Positions 1 through 5,419 of a DNA stretch of 7,369 nt are shown here, piece after piece (the first letter of the stretch is position 1; each line of letters opens with the position of its first letter). Where the stretch lies: contig CAMYIQ010000139.1 in the NCBI GenBank assembly GCA_947258465.1, positions 1 to 7,369 on the forward strand, in the 5' to 3' direction. The notes below the pieces were generated by a model. That model was not told where the DNA came from. It was given only the letters and a program-made list of their open reading frames with translations, and made no database searches. The translations under genes and the position numbers were made by a program. This DNA is from an uncultured Erythrobacter sp. GTDB taxonomy: Bacteria > Pseudomonadota > Alphaproteobacteria > Sphingomonadales > Sphingomonadaceae.

Positions 1-785
1 GCCTCGTGCGTAATCTCACCCCGGGGGAAATCGTCGGCCAGGTCCTACTCGCGCGCGATGCGCTGGGCGAATGGCCCAAGGGCAAGATGGATTTCGCCGA
101 CGAAGAGAGCGAAACCGAATACCGCGCCGATGGCCGCCTGCTGACCAACATCGTGATGATGGGCATGGGCGAACCGCTCTACAATTTCGACAATGTCCGC
201 GATGCGCTGAAATTGGTGATGGATGGGGAAGGTCTCGCCCTGTCGAAGCGCCGGATCACGCTATCGACAAGCGGGGTCGTTCCCATGATGGACAAGTGCG
301 GCAAGGAAATAGGCGTCAACCTCGCGGTCAGCCTCCATGCTGTGACCAAGGACGTCCGTGACGAAATTGTGCCGCTCAACAAGAAATACGGCATCGAGGA
401 ATTGCTGCAGGCGTGCTCGGATTATCACGGCGCCAGCAATGCGCGCCGGATCACCTTCGAATATGTCATGCTCAAGGGCAAGAACGACAGTGACGAGGAT
501 GCACACGAGCTGGTACGGCTGATCAAGCAGTACAAGCTGCCCGCCAAGGTGAACCTGATCCCGTTCAACCCCTGGCCCGGGGCGCCCTATGAATGCTCGA
601 CGCCGGAGCGGGTAAAACGCTTCTCCTCGATCGTCTTCGAACACGGCATCAGCGCGCCGGTACGCACGCCGCGCGGCCGCGATATCGACGCCGCCTGCGG
701 CCAGCTCAAGACAGCCGCCGAGAAGAAAAGCCGCGCCCAGCGCGATCGCGAAGCTGCCGAAGCCGCAGAGGCTGCTGCCTCCTGA
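1..785 (+). CDS. rlmN: Dual-specificity RNA methyltransferase RlmN, C-terminal part (5' end outside window)
   Basis: Radical-SAM enzyme that, by family knowledge, methylates C2 of adenine 2503 in 23S rRNA and A37 of some tRNAs in the cytoplasm. The frame is open to the left edge, so about 260 residues are visible and the gene starts upstream. The first residues (LVRNLTPGEIVGQVL) are the stretch that normally lies just after the CxxxCxxC iron-sulfur motif, which must therefore be just outside the window. Visible RlmN marks are GMGEP (162-176), the VSLHA strand, NLIPFNPWPG, and the C-terminal RGRDIDAACGQL, whose Cys (codon 696-698) corresponds to the methyl-carrying Cys near the C-terminus of E. 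coli RlmN. The last ~20 residues are a Lys/Glu/Ala-rich tail without known role. The stop codon overlaps the next start (TGATG at 783-787), so the next gene is probably translationally coupled. Confidence 0.95.
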   Translation, partial: LVRNLTPGEIVGQVLLARDALGEWPKGKMDFADEESETEYRADGRLLTNIVMMGMGEPLYNFDNVRDALKLVMDGEGLALSKRRITLSTSGVVPMMDKCGKEIGVNLAVSLHAVTKDVRDEIVPLNKKYGIEELLQACSDYHGASNARRITFEYVMLKGKNDSDEDAHELVRLIKQYKLPAKVNLIPFNPWPGAPYECSTPERVKRFSSIVFEHGISAPVRTPRGRDIDAACGQLKTAAEKKSRAQRDREAAEAAEAAAS

Positions 786-1393
786 TGACCGACGAGGCGA
801 CCCTCGCCTGGTACGAGCGCGAGGCGCCCCGTTACACGGCGAGCGGAACCCAAGGACAGAGCCGCCATCTCGATGGGTTTCTCGACCGCCTGGCGCCCGG
901 CGCTTACATCCTCGAACTGGGCTGCGGCGGCGGGCGCGATGCCGCATATGTCCGCGATCGCGGTTTCTCGATCGATGCGACCGATGGGACGGCCGCCATG
1001 GTCAGGAAAGCAAAGGAGCGCCACGATATCGCGGCGCGCCAGATGCGCTTCGACGAACTAAACGCGGTATCCGAATACGACGCCGTCTGGGCCCATGCGA
1101 GCCTGCTCCACCTGCCGCGCGCTGCATTGCCGTCGACGCTTTCGGCGATCCATCGTGCACTGCGGCCAGACGGCCTTCACTTTGCCAATTACAAGCTGTG
1201 CGACCACGCCTATCCCGACGAGGGCCGCGACCTGTTGGGCCGCTGGACCAACCTCCCCTCTCCCGAATGGCTGGAAGATGTCTATCGCGAGGCGGGCTTC
1301 ACAATTCTCGCCAGCGAGCGCTATCCCGGCAAAGGCAGCGACGGCACGCAGCGGGACTGGCTCGCGCTTACTCTGCGCAAGGAGGATCGATGA
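785..1393 (+). CDS. Class I SAM-dependent methyltransferase, substrate unknown
   Basis: A 202-residue single-domain methyltransferase with a Rossmann-like fold. Motif I is ILELGCGGG at residues 42-50. It is followed by the second strand with an acidic end (SIDATDGT), then YDAVWAHASLLHLPR (motif IV/post-IV region) and a late GxxLLGRWTNLPSPEWLEDVYREAG segment typical of small methyltransferases of the Methyltransf_11/25 type. The ATG at 785 is chosen because it overlaps the rlmN stop and places the motif at the usual distance; the frame is open further upstream but inside rlmN. The stop overlaps the next start as ATGA (1390-1393). Nothing in the sequence tells the substrate. Its coupling to rlmN could suggest an RNA or translation link, but small molecules such as tellurite or thiols are equally possible for this family. 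Confidence 0.88.
   Translation: MTDEATLAWYEREAPRYTASGTQGQSRHLDGFLDRLAPGAYILELGCGGGRDAAYVRDRGFSIDATDGTAAMVRKAKERHDIAARQMRFDELNAVSEYDAVWAHASLLHLPRAALPSTLSAIHRALRPDGLHFANYKLCDHAYPDEGRDLLGRWTNLPSPEWLEDVYREAGFTILASERYPGKGSDGTQRDWLALTLRKEDR
1379..1385 (+). promoter_or_regulatory. Strong ribosome binding site for the MOSC gene
   Basis: AAGGAGG lies 4 bases before the ATG at 1390, inside the end of the methyltransferase gene. It is a near-perfect Shine-Dalgarno match and fixes the start of the MOSC protein, so this gene may be translated more strongly than its upstream partners. Confidence 0.8.
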
Positions 1394-2037
1394 CCACCGA
1401 AGTGCTCGCCATCTGTGTCGGCCTGCCCAAGCCTTTCAACGGCGCCGAGTTAAGCGCGATCGACAAGCGTCCCGTCGAGGGAAAGGTCGCGATCCGCTCC
1501 TTCGGGATCGAGGGCGATATGGTGGCCGATACCAAGCACCATGGCGGGGTGGACATGGCGGTGCATCATTATCCGCGCGATCACTATGCGGGATGGAACG
1601 ATTGGCTCGGCGGGCATGCCTTGCTCTCCCGCCCCGCCGCTTTCGGCGAGAATATAAACGCGCAAGGCATCACCGAGAGCGATGTCCATATCGGCGACCG
1701 CTTTCGCCTGGGCAGCGCCCTGCTCGAAGTCAGCCAGCCGCGTCAGCCCTGCTGGAAGATCGACCATCGCTTCGGCCGCAAAGGCATGGTCGCGCGGATC
1801 GTCAAACAGCACAATTGCGGCTGGTACTATCGCGTCGTCGAGGAAGGCGAGACCGAGGCCGGCGACCGGCTTGACCGGGTCGAAACCGGCCACGAGGATT
1901 GGACCGTAGGCGGCCTGTTCGCGAAGCTGTTCGATCCGGCGCACAAGGCCACCCGCGAAGAACTCGAACAGATCACGGCACTCGAAAGACTCTGCCTGCC
2001 ATGGCGTGATCGCGCCCGAAAAAAGCTCGATCGGTAG
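1390..2037 (+). CDS. yiiM: MOSC domain protein of the YiiM family
   Basis: A 215-residue protein close in length to E. coli YiiM (about 224). MOSC domains descend from the C-terminal domain of molybdenum-cofactor sulfurases. By literature knowledge YiiM is a Moco-dependent reductase that protects against N-hydroxylated bases such as 6-hydroxylaminopurine. Visible marks are the HHGGVDMAVHHYP motif (HHGG at residues 50-53), FGEN at 85-88, and PRQPCWKID, where Cys121 is the expected Moco-ligand Cys of the family. The C-terminal part from about residue 170 (WTVGGLFAKLF...LERLCLPWRDRA) matches the three-helix domain found after MOSC in YiiM proteins. The start is fixed by the strong AAGGAGG and the ATGA overlap with the methyltransferase. 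It is the last gene of the rlmN unit. The physiological substrate here is inferred only from the family. Confidence 0.88.
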   Translation: MTTEVLAICVGLPKPFNGAELSAIDKRPVEGKVAIRSFGIEGDMVADTKHHGGVDMAVHHYPRDHYAGWNDWLGGHALLSRPAAFGENINAQGITESDVHIGDRFRLGSALLEVSQPRQPCWKIDHRFGRKGMVARIVKQHNCGWYYRVVEEGETEAGDRLDRVETGHEDWTVGGLFAKLFDPAHKATREELEQITALERLCLPWRDRARKKLDR

Positions 2038-2080
2038 CAATTGGTCGCGCGTTTCAGCACGGCTCATCGCGAATTTCGGC

Positions 2081-2110
2081 GAACCGCCACCCATTCAGCC
2101 GGTGTTGTAA
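2081..2110 (+). promoter_or_regulatory. Possible promoter region of the glycine-zipper gene
   Basis: The 121-base gap 2038-2158 must hold the signals for the next gene. It contains GAACC (2081-2085) and TGTTG (2103-2107), which loosely resemble an extracytoplasmic-type GGAAC / GTT promoter, but the spacing (19 bases from AAC to GTT) is longer than usual. It is offered as the best candidate only; no clear sigma-70 -10 box is visible. A plausible Shine-Dalgarno, GGGGA at 2147-2151, precedes the ATG at 2159. Confidence 0.25.
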
Positions 2111-2158
2111 ATCGTCCGCGCAGGGTCGCGCTGGAGACAACCGAATGGGGACGCAATC

Positions 2159-2545
2159 ATGAAAAAGCTCACTCTCGCATGTGCAGCAGGGGCGCTTGCT
2201 CTTACCGGCATCGGCACCGCCGCACCGGCCGCCGCCGATCCGCCGCACTGGGCACCCGCCCACGGCAAACGTGCCAAGGACCGCGCGATTTACGACCGCC
2301 GCGGCTACTATATCGAACCACGCCGGATCAGCCGTGCCGACCGCATGTGGCGTGGGCGTGACGGGCGCTATTACTGCAAGCGCGACAATGGCACGACCGG
2401 CCTCGTCATCGGCGCCGGCGTCGGCGCGCTGGCAGGCCATGAACTGGCCGGGCGCGGCGACAAGACGCTTGGCGCAATCCTCGGCGGAGCCGTCGGCGCC
2501 ATCGTCGGACGCGAAATCGATCGCGGCAGCCTGAAGTGCCGCTAA
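2159..2545 (+). CDS. Secreted glycine-zipper 2TM (17-kDa surface antigen-like) protein
   Basis: A 128-residue exported protein. Residues 1-26 form a Sec signal peptide (KK, then an Ala/Leu-rich core, ending APAAA before DPP). Cys8 lies too early to be a lipobox, so it is probably not a lipoprotein. Residues 27-72 are basic and rich in Arg, Tyr and Trp (for example YDRRGYYIEPRR). Residues 81-120 form the glycine zipper: two short helices with GxGxGxxxG-type spacing (GLVIGAGVGALAG and LGAILGGAVGAIVG) around a HELAGRGDK turn. Cys73 and Cys127 flank the zipper and could form a disulfide in the periplasm. Such proteins are thought to sit in or on the outer membrane; a precise function is not known. 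It stands alone, with a 121-base leader and its own terminator. Confidence 0.85.
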   Translation: MKKLTLACAAGALALTGIGTAAPAAADPPHWAPAHGKRAKDRAIYDRRGYYIEPRRISRADRMWRGRDGRYYCKRDNGTTGLVIGAGVGALAGHELAGRGDKTLGAILGGAVGAIVGREIDRGSLKCR

Positions 2546-2553
2546 CTCTCTGA

Positions 2554-2571
2554 CGCAACCTGTGGGTTGCG
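2554..2571 (+). other. Small perfect hairpin after the glycine-zipper gene
   Basis: CGCAACC (2554-2560) and GGTTGCG (2565-2571) form a perfect 7-bp stem with a TGTG loop, 8 bases after the stop codon. No T-run follows, so it is not itself a textbook terminator. It stands directly in front of the stronger hairpin at 2579-2611 and may protect the transcript end or assist termination. Confidence 0.5.
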
Positions 2572-2578
2572 AATGCGG

Positions 2579-2621
2579 CGCGCCGTCACCTTCCCCTCGG
2601 GTGGCGGCGCGTCTTTCCTTT
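2579..2621 (+). terminator. Intrinsic terminator of the glycine-zipper gene
   Basis: CGCGCCGTCACC (2579-2590) pairs with GGTGGCGGCGCG (2600-2611) over 12 bp with one G:U wobble and a 9-base loop. It is followed by TCTTTCCTTT (2612-2621), a T-rich tail. This is the best terminator in the window and separates the glycine-zipper unit from the SDR/cytochrome/Mo-enzyme unit. It also makes a start of the next gene at the TTG at 2620 unlikely. Confidence 0.7.
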
Positions 2622-2649
2622 GCCCGCCATGGCGCTATGGTCGCGAACA

Positions 2650-3420
2650 ATGACCGACAGCAAGCCAGCGGTGCTCGTAACGGGAGGGGCCAAGCGTATC
2701 GGCGCGGCGATCGCCCGCGCTTTCGGCAAAGCAGGGTGGCATGTGGTCGTGCATTACGGTTCCTCGCGCGGCGATGCCGAGGCTCTGGCGGAGCAACTTC
2801 CCTCGGCGGAAACAGTGCAATGCGATCTCGCCGATGGCGATGCGGCAGTCGCCATGGTCGAGGCCTTGGCCGGGCAGCTCGCAGACTGGCGCGCGCTGAT
2901 CAATTGCGCGGCGGTGTTCGACAAGGACACTGTAACCACGCTCGACCCGGCGACGAATGCCCGCACGATGCAGATCAACGCGCGCAGTCCCGCCCGCATG
3001 GCCCAGGCCTATCTCGCCCGTGCACAGGCATGCGGTGGGCGGCGGGTGATCCAGTTGACCGACCAGAAGCTCGCCAATCCAAACCCGGATTTCTTCAGCT
3101 ACACGATGAGCAAGCACGCGCTGGCCGCAACCGTGCCGATGCTGGCCATGGGCGCGGCCCGTGCGCAAGACCGGGTCTATGCGCTCGCGCCGGGCGCAAT
3201 CCTCGCCAGCCATGACCAGAGCGAGGCGGAAACCGAGATCTCGCACCGGATGAACCTGCTGGGCCGCAAGACCGGCCCCGATGAAGTCGCCGATGCCGCG
3301 CTGTTCCTCGCTCAGGGCCACCTCGCCAGCGGGCAGACGCTTTATGTCGACAGCGGGCAGCACCTGCTATCCCAGCCGCGCGACGTGATCTACCTCGCGC
3401 GCGAGCGAGCCGGGGCATGA
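2650..3420 (+). CDS. SDR oxidoreductase with pteridine reductase (PTR1/FolM-like) signature
   Basis: A 256-residue short-chain dehydrogenase, probably NADPH-dependent and cytosolic. The N-terminal nucleotide motif is TGGAKRIG (residues 11-18), i.e. TGxxxRxG instead of the classical TGxxxGxG. Asp138 (in QLTDQK) stands 13 residues before the catalytic Tyr151 of YTMSK (Lys155). In PTR1 the same Asp replaces the usual SDR Ser, with the same 13-residue spacing. These marks define pteridine reductases and FolM (dihydromonapterin reductase). NCAAVF fits the NNA(S/G) region with the first Asn kept. The ATG at 2650 is preferred: it puts the motif at the usual distance, although its Shine-Dalgarno is poor; an in-frame ATG at 2629 is the alternative. 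The stop overlaps the cytochrome b start as ATGA (3417-3420), so the gene is the first of a coupled unit. The true substrate is not shown by the sequence. Confidence 0.85.
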   Translation: MTDSKPAVLVTGGAKRIGAAIARAFGKAGWHVVVHYGSSRGDAEALAEQLPSAETVQCDLADGDAAVAMVEALAGQLADWRALINCAAVFDKDTVTTLDPATNARTMQINARSPARMAQAYLARAQACGGRRVIQLTDQKLANPNPDFFSYTMSKHALAATVPMLAMGAARAQDRVYALAPGAILASHDQSEAETEISHRMNLLGRKTGPDEVADAALFLAQGHLASGQTLYVDSGQHLLSQPRDVIYLARERAGA

Positions 3421-4082
3421 CGCGCCACACGTTCAGCACCCGGCTGTGGCACTGGCTCAACCTCGTCTGCGTCGTCGTGCTGTTCATGTCGGGCCTGACG
3501 ATCTCCAATGCACATCGCCGGCTCTATTGGGGCGATTGGGGTTTCGCGGCGGAGCAGGCCTGGCTGATTGTGCCTCGCTTCCCCGACTGGATGACGATCC
3601 CCGGCTATTACAGCCTTGCGGTGGCGCGCGACTGGCACATCCTGATGGCCTGGCCCTTTGCGCTGGGCCTTTTGTTCATGTGGATCGCCATGCTCGCCAA
3701 CCGCCATTTCAAGCGCGACATCGCCACCAGTCGCGGCGAATGGAAGCCAAGCGCGGTCTGGCAGGATATCGTCCAGCATCTCAAGCTCGACTTCGGCCAT
3801 GAAGGCGGCAAGTACAACTTCCTGCAAAAGCTCGCCTATGGCCTCGTGCTCGGCGTCTTCCTGCCGATGATGATCTTCACCGGCATCGCCATCAGTCCGG
3901 GCATGGAGCCGACATTCGGCTGGTTGGTCGAGCTGCTGGGCGGGCGGCAATCGGCACGGAGCCTGCATTTCATCTTCGCCTTCGCCATCGCCGGGTTTTT
4001 CGTGGTGCACATCGTCCTGGTGATCCTCGCCGGGCCGATCCATCAGATCCGCGACATGATTACCGGAGGGCGCGAGCCGTGA
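3417..4082 (+). CDS. Cytochrome b/b6 (b561-type) membrane subunit of the Mo oxidoreductase
   Basis: A 221-residue integral membrane protein of the di-haem cytochrome b type that serves periplasmic oxidoreductases (thiosulfate reductase/formate dehydrogenase gamma-like group). Four hydrophobic segments are visible: about 16-31, 75-93, 139-159 and 184-206. Candidate haem ligands are His12 in RLWHWLN at the start of helix 1, His74 in RDWHIL before helix 2, and His184 and His198, spaced 14 apart in helix 4. The connecting loop 94-138 is charged. It overlaps the SDR by 4 bases and the Mo-enzyme gene by 4 bases (GTGA, 4079-4082), so the three are very probably one transcript. Its expected role is electron transfer between the quinone pool and the following Mo enzyme. 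The direction of electron flow cannot be read from the sequence. Confidence 0.88.
   Translation: MTRHTFSTRLWHWLNLVCVVVLFMSGLTISNAHRRLYWGDWGFAAEQAWLIVPRFPDWMTIPGYYSLAVARDWHILMAWPFALGLLFMWIAMLANRHFKRDIATSRGEWKPSAVWQDIVQHLKLDFGHEGGKYNFLQKLAYGLVLGVFLPMMIFTGIAISPGMEPTFGWLVELLGGRQSARSLHFIFAFAIAGFFVVHIVLVILAGPIHQIRDMITGGREP
4065..4070 (+). promoter_or_regulatory. Ribosome binding site deciding the GTG start of the Mo oxidoreductase
   Basis: GGAGGG lies 8 bases before the GTG at 4079, within the end of the cytochrome gene. It supports the GTG start, which gives a protein beginning directly with the twin-arginine signal. Confidence 0.7.
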
Positions 4083-4819
4083 AGCGCAGAAACTTCCTCG
4101 CCGCCGCCGGGGCCGCCTTCGTCGCGGGGTGCAACAGGATCGCCGGGACCGATGTCGGCAAGTCGCTGCTCGATGCCGCAGAAGGATGGCACAAGGGCGC
4201 GCACCGACTGCTGACGAACCGCGAAGCCCGCGCCCCCGAATATCCGCGCAGCGCGATCTCGCCCTATTTCCGCGGCAATGGCTCGACCGACCCGCAGAAT
4301 GGCGACTATCCGCGCCACGCCGAGGAAGGCTTCGCCAATTGGCGGCTCGAAGTTCGCGGCCTCGTCGATAATCCGCTCAGCCTCAATCTCGACAACATTC
4401 GCAGGCTGCCCCAGCGCACGCAGATTACCCGCCATGACTGCGTCGAGGGGTGGAGCGCAATCGGCGAATGGACCGGGCCTCAGCTCTCGCTCCTGCTCGA
4501 TGCCGCAGGCCTGCGTGAAGAGGCGAAGTTCATCGTCTTTCGCTGCGCCGACAATCTCAACGGGCAAGACTATTACGAGAGCGTCGACCTGATCGATGCC
4601 TACCACCCGCAGACCATCATCGCGCACAGCCTCAATGGCGAGCCGCTGCCCATCCGCAATGGCGCGCCGCTGAGGATGCGGATCGAGCGGCAATTGGGCT
4701 ACAAGCATGCCAAATACCTCACCGCGATTGAGGCGGTCGCCAGCCTCGACGATATCGGCAAAGGTCAGGGCGGCTATTGGGAAGACCGCGCCGGATATCA
4801 GTGGTATGCGGGCATCTGA
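4079..4819 (+). CDS. Molybdopterin-dependent oxidoreductase (sulfite oxidase fold), Tat-exported putative lipoprotein
   Basis: A 246-residue protein of the sulfite oxidase / MsrP (YedY) superfamily. It begins MKRRNFLAAAG, a twin-arginine motif (Arg3-Arg4) with a hydrophobic core, ending FVAGC with Cys18 in a lipobox-like setting. Tat export and a lipid anchor are therefore both plausible. The Mo-cofactor domain spans about 85-240: NWRLEVRGLVDNPLSLNL, then RHDCVEGWSAIGEWTG, where Cys121 is the expected Mo-ligating Cys, and the YYESVDL, LNGEPLPIRNGAPLR and LGYKHAKYL blocks typical of the fold. There is no C-terminal dimerisation domain as in SoxC or plant sulfite oxidase, so it resembles the short bacterial forms. 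Gene order suggests the cytochrome b encoded just before it is its electron partner, in place of the MsrQ partner of MsrP. The substrate is unknown; sulfoxides, sulfite-like anions or other oxyanions are possible. Confidence 0.9.
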   Translation: MKRRNFLAAAGAAFVAGCNRIAGTDVGKSLLDAAEGWHKGAHRLLTNREARAPEYPRSAISPYFRGNGSTDPQNGDYPRHAEEGFANWRLEVRGLVDNPLSLNLDNIRRLPQRTQITRHDCVEGWSAIGEWTGPQLSLLLDAAGLREEAKFIVFRCADNLNGQDYYESVDLIDAYHPQTIIAHSLNGEPLPIRNGAPLRMRIERQLGYKHAKYLTAIEAVASLDDIGKGQGGYWEDRAGYQWYAGI

Positions 4820-4872
4820 GGCCCAGCGCGGCCGCAAACCGCAATCGGCAAATTCCGCGCGAGTGGCCTGAG

Positions 4873-4892
4873 GCCCCCGCCTGCGCGGGGGC
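4873..4892. terminator. GC-rich hairpin between convergent genes, possible bidirectional terminator
   Basis: GCCCCCGC (4873-4880) and GCGGGGGC (4885-4892) form a perfect 8-bp stem with a CTGC loop. It sits between the end of the Mo-enzyme gene (4819) and the end of the opposite-strand DUF1801 gene (4898). No T-run follows on either strand, so its strength as an intrinsic terminator is uncertain; position and stability are the argument. Confidence 0.5.
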
Positions 4893-4897
4893 TCGGT

Positions 4898-5335
4898 CTA
4901 GTCCGGATAGCGCCGGTTCATCCCTTCCCAGTCGTTGCGCAGCAATTCCTCCAAAACGTCCATATCCACATCGGCCAGCTTGTTGACATACAGGCAGCTC
5001 TTGCCGGTCTTGTACTTGCCCAGCCGCGCCAGCAATTCGTCGCGGCGCTGGCCCGTGGTCTCGTCGCAATAGCCGCCCATCAGATAGAGCGAATGCTTCG
5101 CCTTGCGCGGGCTGAAGCCGGTGCGCAGCCAGTGCACCTTGCGCCCGCTGGCATAGGTGGTGCGGTAGCTGCCATAGCCGATGATGCTCGGCCCCCACAT
5201 CCTGGGCTCCTCACCCGTTACCCGGCGAAACAGCGCGTCGAGCACCTTCGCCTCCTCTCGCTTTCTTTCGGGCTCGACCGCGGCAAGAAAGTCGGCCGGA
5301 TCGACATCGGTAATTTGCGTCTTGGCTTCGGCCAC
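4898..5335 (-). CDS. DUF1801 domain protein
   Basis: A 145-residue cytosolic protein of the DUF1801 (YdhG-like fold) family. Nearly the whole family signature is visible: MWGPSIIGYGSYRTTYASGR, then WLRTGFSPRKAKHSLYLMGG, then the C-terminal LGKYKTGKSCLYVNKLADVD segment. The N-terminal 30 residues are charged and probably helical. The biochemical function of the family is not established. The GTG start at 5335-5333 is chosen because a strong GGGAGGAG lies 7 bases upstream; the frame continues open upstream, but only opposite the CFA-like gene, where it is an antisense shadow. It is transcribed divergently from the CFA-like gene with 84 bases between the starts. It ends close to the convergent hairpin at 4873-4892. 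Confidence 0.88.
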   Translation of the reverse strand: MAEAKTQITDVDPADFLAAVEPERKREEAKVLDALFRRVTGEEPRMWGPSIIGYGSYRTTYASGRKVHWLRTGFSPRKAKHSLYLMGGYCDETTGQRRDELLARLGKYKTGKSCLYVNKLADVDMDVLEELLRNDWEGMNRRYPD

Positions 5336-5342
5336 GGCGTTG

Positions 5343-5350
5343 CTCCTCCC
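5343..5350 (-). promoter_or_regulatory. Strong ribosome binding site deciding the GTG start of the DUF1801 gene
   Basis: On the - strand GGGAGGAG is followed by 7 bases and GTG (5335-5333). This is the only good Shine-Dalgarno in the open frame near the conserved N-terminus, and it fixes the start. Confidence 0.75.
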
Positions 5351-5355
5351 TTCGA

Positions 5356-5382
5356 TTGACTCCGTGCGAAGTGTGCCACAGT
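5356..5382 (+). promoter_or_regulatory. Candidate sigma-70-type promoter of the CFA-like gene
   Basis: TTGACT (5356-5361) is a good -35 box. The best -10 candidate, CACAGT (5377-5382), keeps three consensus positions but has a short 15-base spacer. The 84-base divergent gap must serve both flanking genes; the - strand shows no comparable pair. Confidence 0.35.
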
Positions 5383-5419
5383 CTCGTCCCGGGGAAAACA
5401 AAAGGGGAGAGGCGCGCCC

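Noticed and set aside
593..784. Upstream extension of the small methyltransferase frame
   Set aside because: It runs inside rlmN, has no domain content, and the ATG at 785 overlapping the rlmN stop is the natural start.
261..2094. Long - strand open frames opposite rlmN, the methyltransferase and the MOSC gene
   Set aside because: Arg/Ala/Gly-rich translations without motifs, opposite three well-supported genes; they are shadows.
2159..2545. Lipoprotein call for the glycine-zipper protein based on LAC at residues 6-8
   Set aside because: The Cys comes before the hydrophobic core of the signal peptide; the AxA site at residues 24-26 fits signal peptidase I better.
2620..2649. TTG (2620) or ATG (2629) as the start of the pteridine-reductase-like SDR
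   Set aside because: TTG lies in the T-rich tail of the terminator; ATG 2629 has no Shine-Dalgarno and adds an unusual N-terminal stretch. ATG 2629 cannot be fully excluded.
2635..4837. - strand open frames opposite the SDR, cytochrome b and Mo-enzyme genes
   Set aside because: No domain or signal seen, and the + strand genes are strongly supported by catalytic motifs and overlaps.
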